64,000 bases of DNA from Branchiostoma lanceolatum (lineage: Eukaryota > Chordata > Leptocardii > Amphioxiformes > Branchiostomatidae). The notes under the pieces were generated by a model. The model was not told where the DNA came from and searched no databases. It saw nothing but the letters and a program-made list of their open reading frames with translations. Shown here in pieces: positions 63,819-64,000 of the stretch. The first letter of the stretch is position 1. Each line of letters begins with the position of its first letter. The position numbers and the translations under genes are program-made. Where the stretch lies: positions 19,469,955 through 19,533,954 of the forward strand of contig NC_089728.1 of assembly GCF_035083965.1 (NCBI RefSeq), written 5' to 3'.

Positions 63819-64000
63819 CTGTAAGGCATAAATAGATGGCATGAGTTGTCGTTTCGGTACTTATTTCATTCTTACAACACGTCAATGTTAGATCACGAAG
63901 ACTGCATATCGTTCTGAAACAATTCAACCTAAACCCAGCTAACCTAAATCTTTCAGGAAGACCTTAGTGCGGCCATGGCAGATAAACTGGTGTGGTCGGA
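63819..64000. other. Intron of paralogue C; weak plus-strand exon signal at the edge
   Basis: A plus-strand acceptor CTTTCAG (63951-63957) is followed by an open stretch to the window end reading EDLSAAMADKLVWS. It could begin an exon of a gene extending right, but 43 nt are too few to judge. Confidence 0.25.

Overview
This window is animal nuclear DNA, most likely from an amphioxus (Branchiostoma) or a close invertebrate relative. The genes are split by GT-AG introns, intergenic DNA is AT-rich and full of short inverted-repeat elements, and the recognisable families are metazoan: ZNFX1-type RNA helicases, a CTHRC1-like secreted collagen-domain protein, and an ISL2EU-type DNA transposon that pairs a THAP transposase with a YqaJ nuclease. 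The species assignment is inference from that mix. There are no operons, bacterial genes, CRISPR arrays or RNA genes that I can support.

Layout. (1) 1-14,154: the 5' part of ZNFX1-like paralogue A on the minus strand. Its promoter and first exon lie near 14,000-14,115, the RG-rich start exon at 11,463-11,594, and later coding exons at 8,383-8,485 and 172-6,893. The last of these is cut in two by a 6,590-bp ISL2EU element (242-6,831) flanked by AT. The introns hold a TTAA element, a foldback hairpin and a LINE fragment. (2) 14,130-38,060: a duplicated CTHRC1-like region. Copy 1 (15,175-17,631) is intact. Copy 2 has lost exons 1-3, took a 4.1-kb insertion upstream, and has its last exon split by a 10.7-kb insertion flanked by the 8-bp repeat TGTGACCG. 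That insertion carries a ~7.1-kb satellite with a 179-180 bp unit. (3) 38,538-52,617: ZNFX1-like paralogue B on the plus strand, with a promoter, a first exon and ten coding exons that join into an open 2,056-codon frame. (4) 55,096-63,818: paralogue C on the minus strand, tail to tail with B. It is open over 1,689 codons but has lost the RZ zinc finger.

How the parts relate. Exon lengths of A, B and C agree almost base for base (103/103/109, 130/130/130, 182/188, 102/102, 149/149), which fixes the gene models, shows exactly where the ISL2EU element landed, and exposes an expansion of NF-X1 zinc fingers in B (six 54-residue units against one in C). The promoters of A and B, and the equivalent stretches in the duplicated CTHRC1 region, carry closely spaced ATF/CRE-like and NF-kB-like sites next to a TATA box. 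This fits an inducible innate-immune gene, as ZNFX1 is in vertebrates. The loci are riddled with hairpin-forming inverted repeats, and B and C together form a large inverted repeat. That is of interest because ZNFX1 family proteins act on double-stranded or small RNAs.
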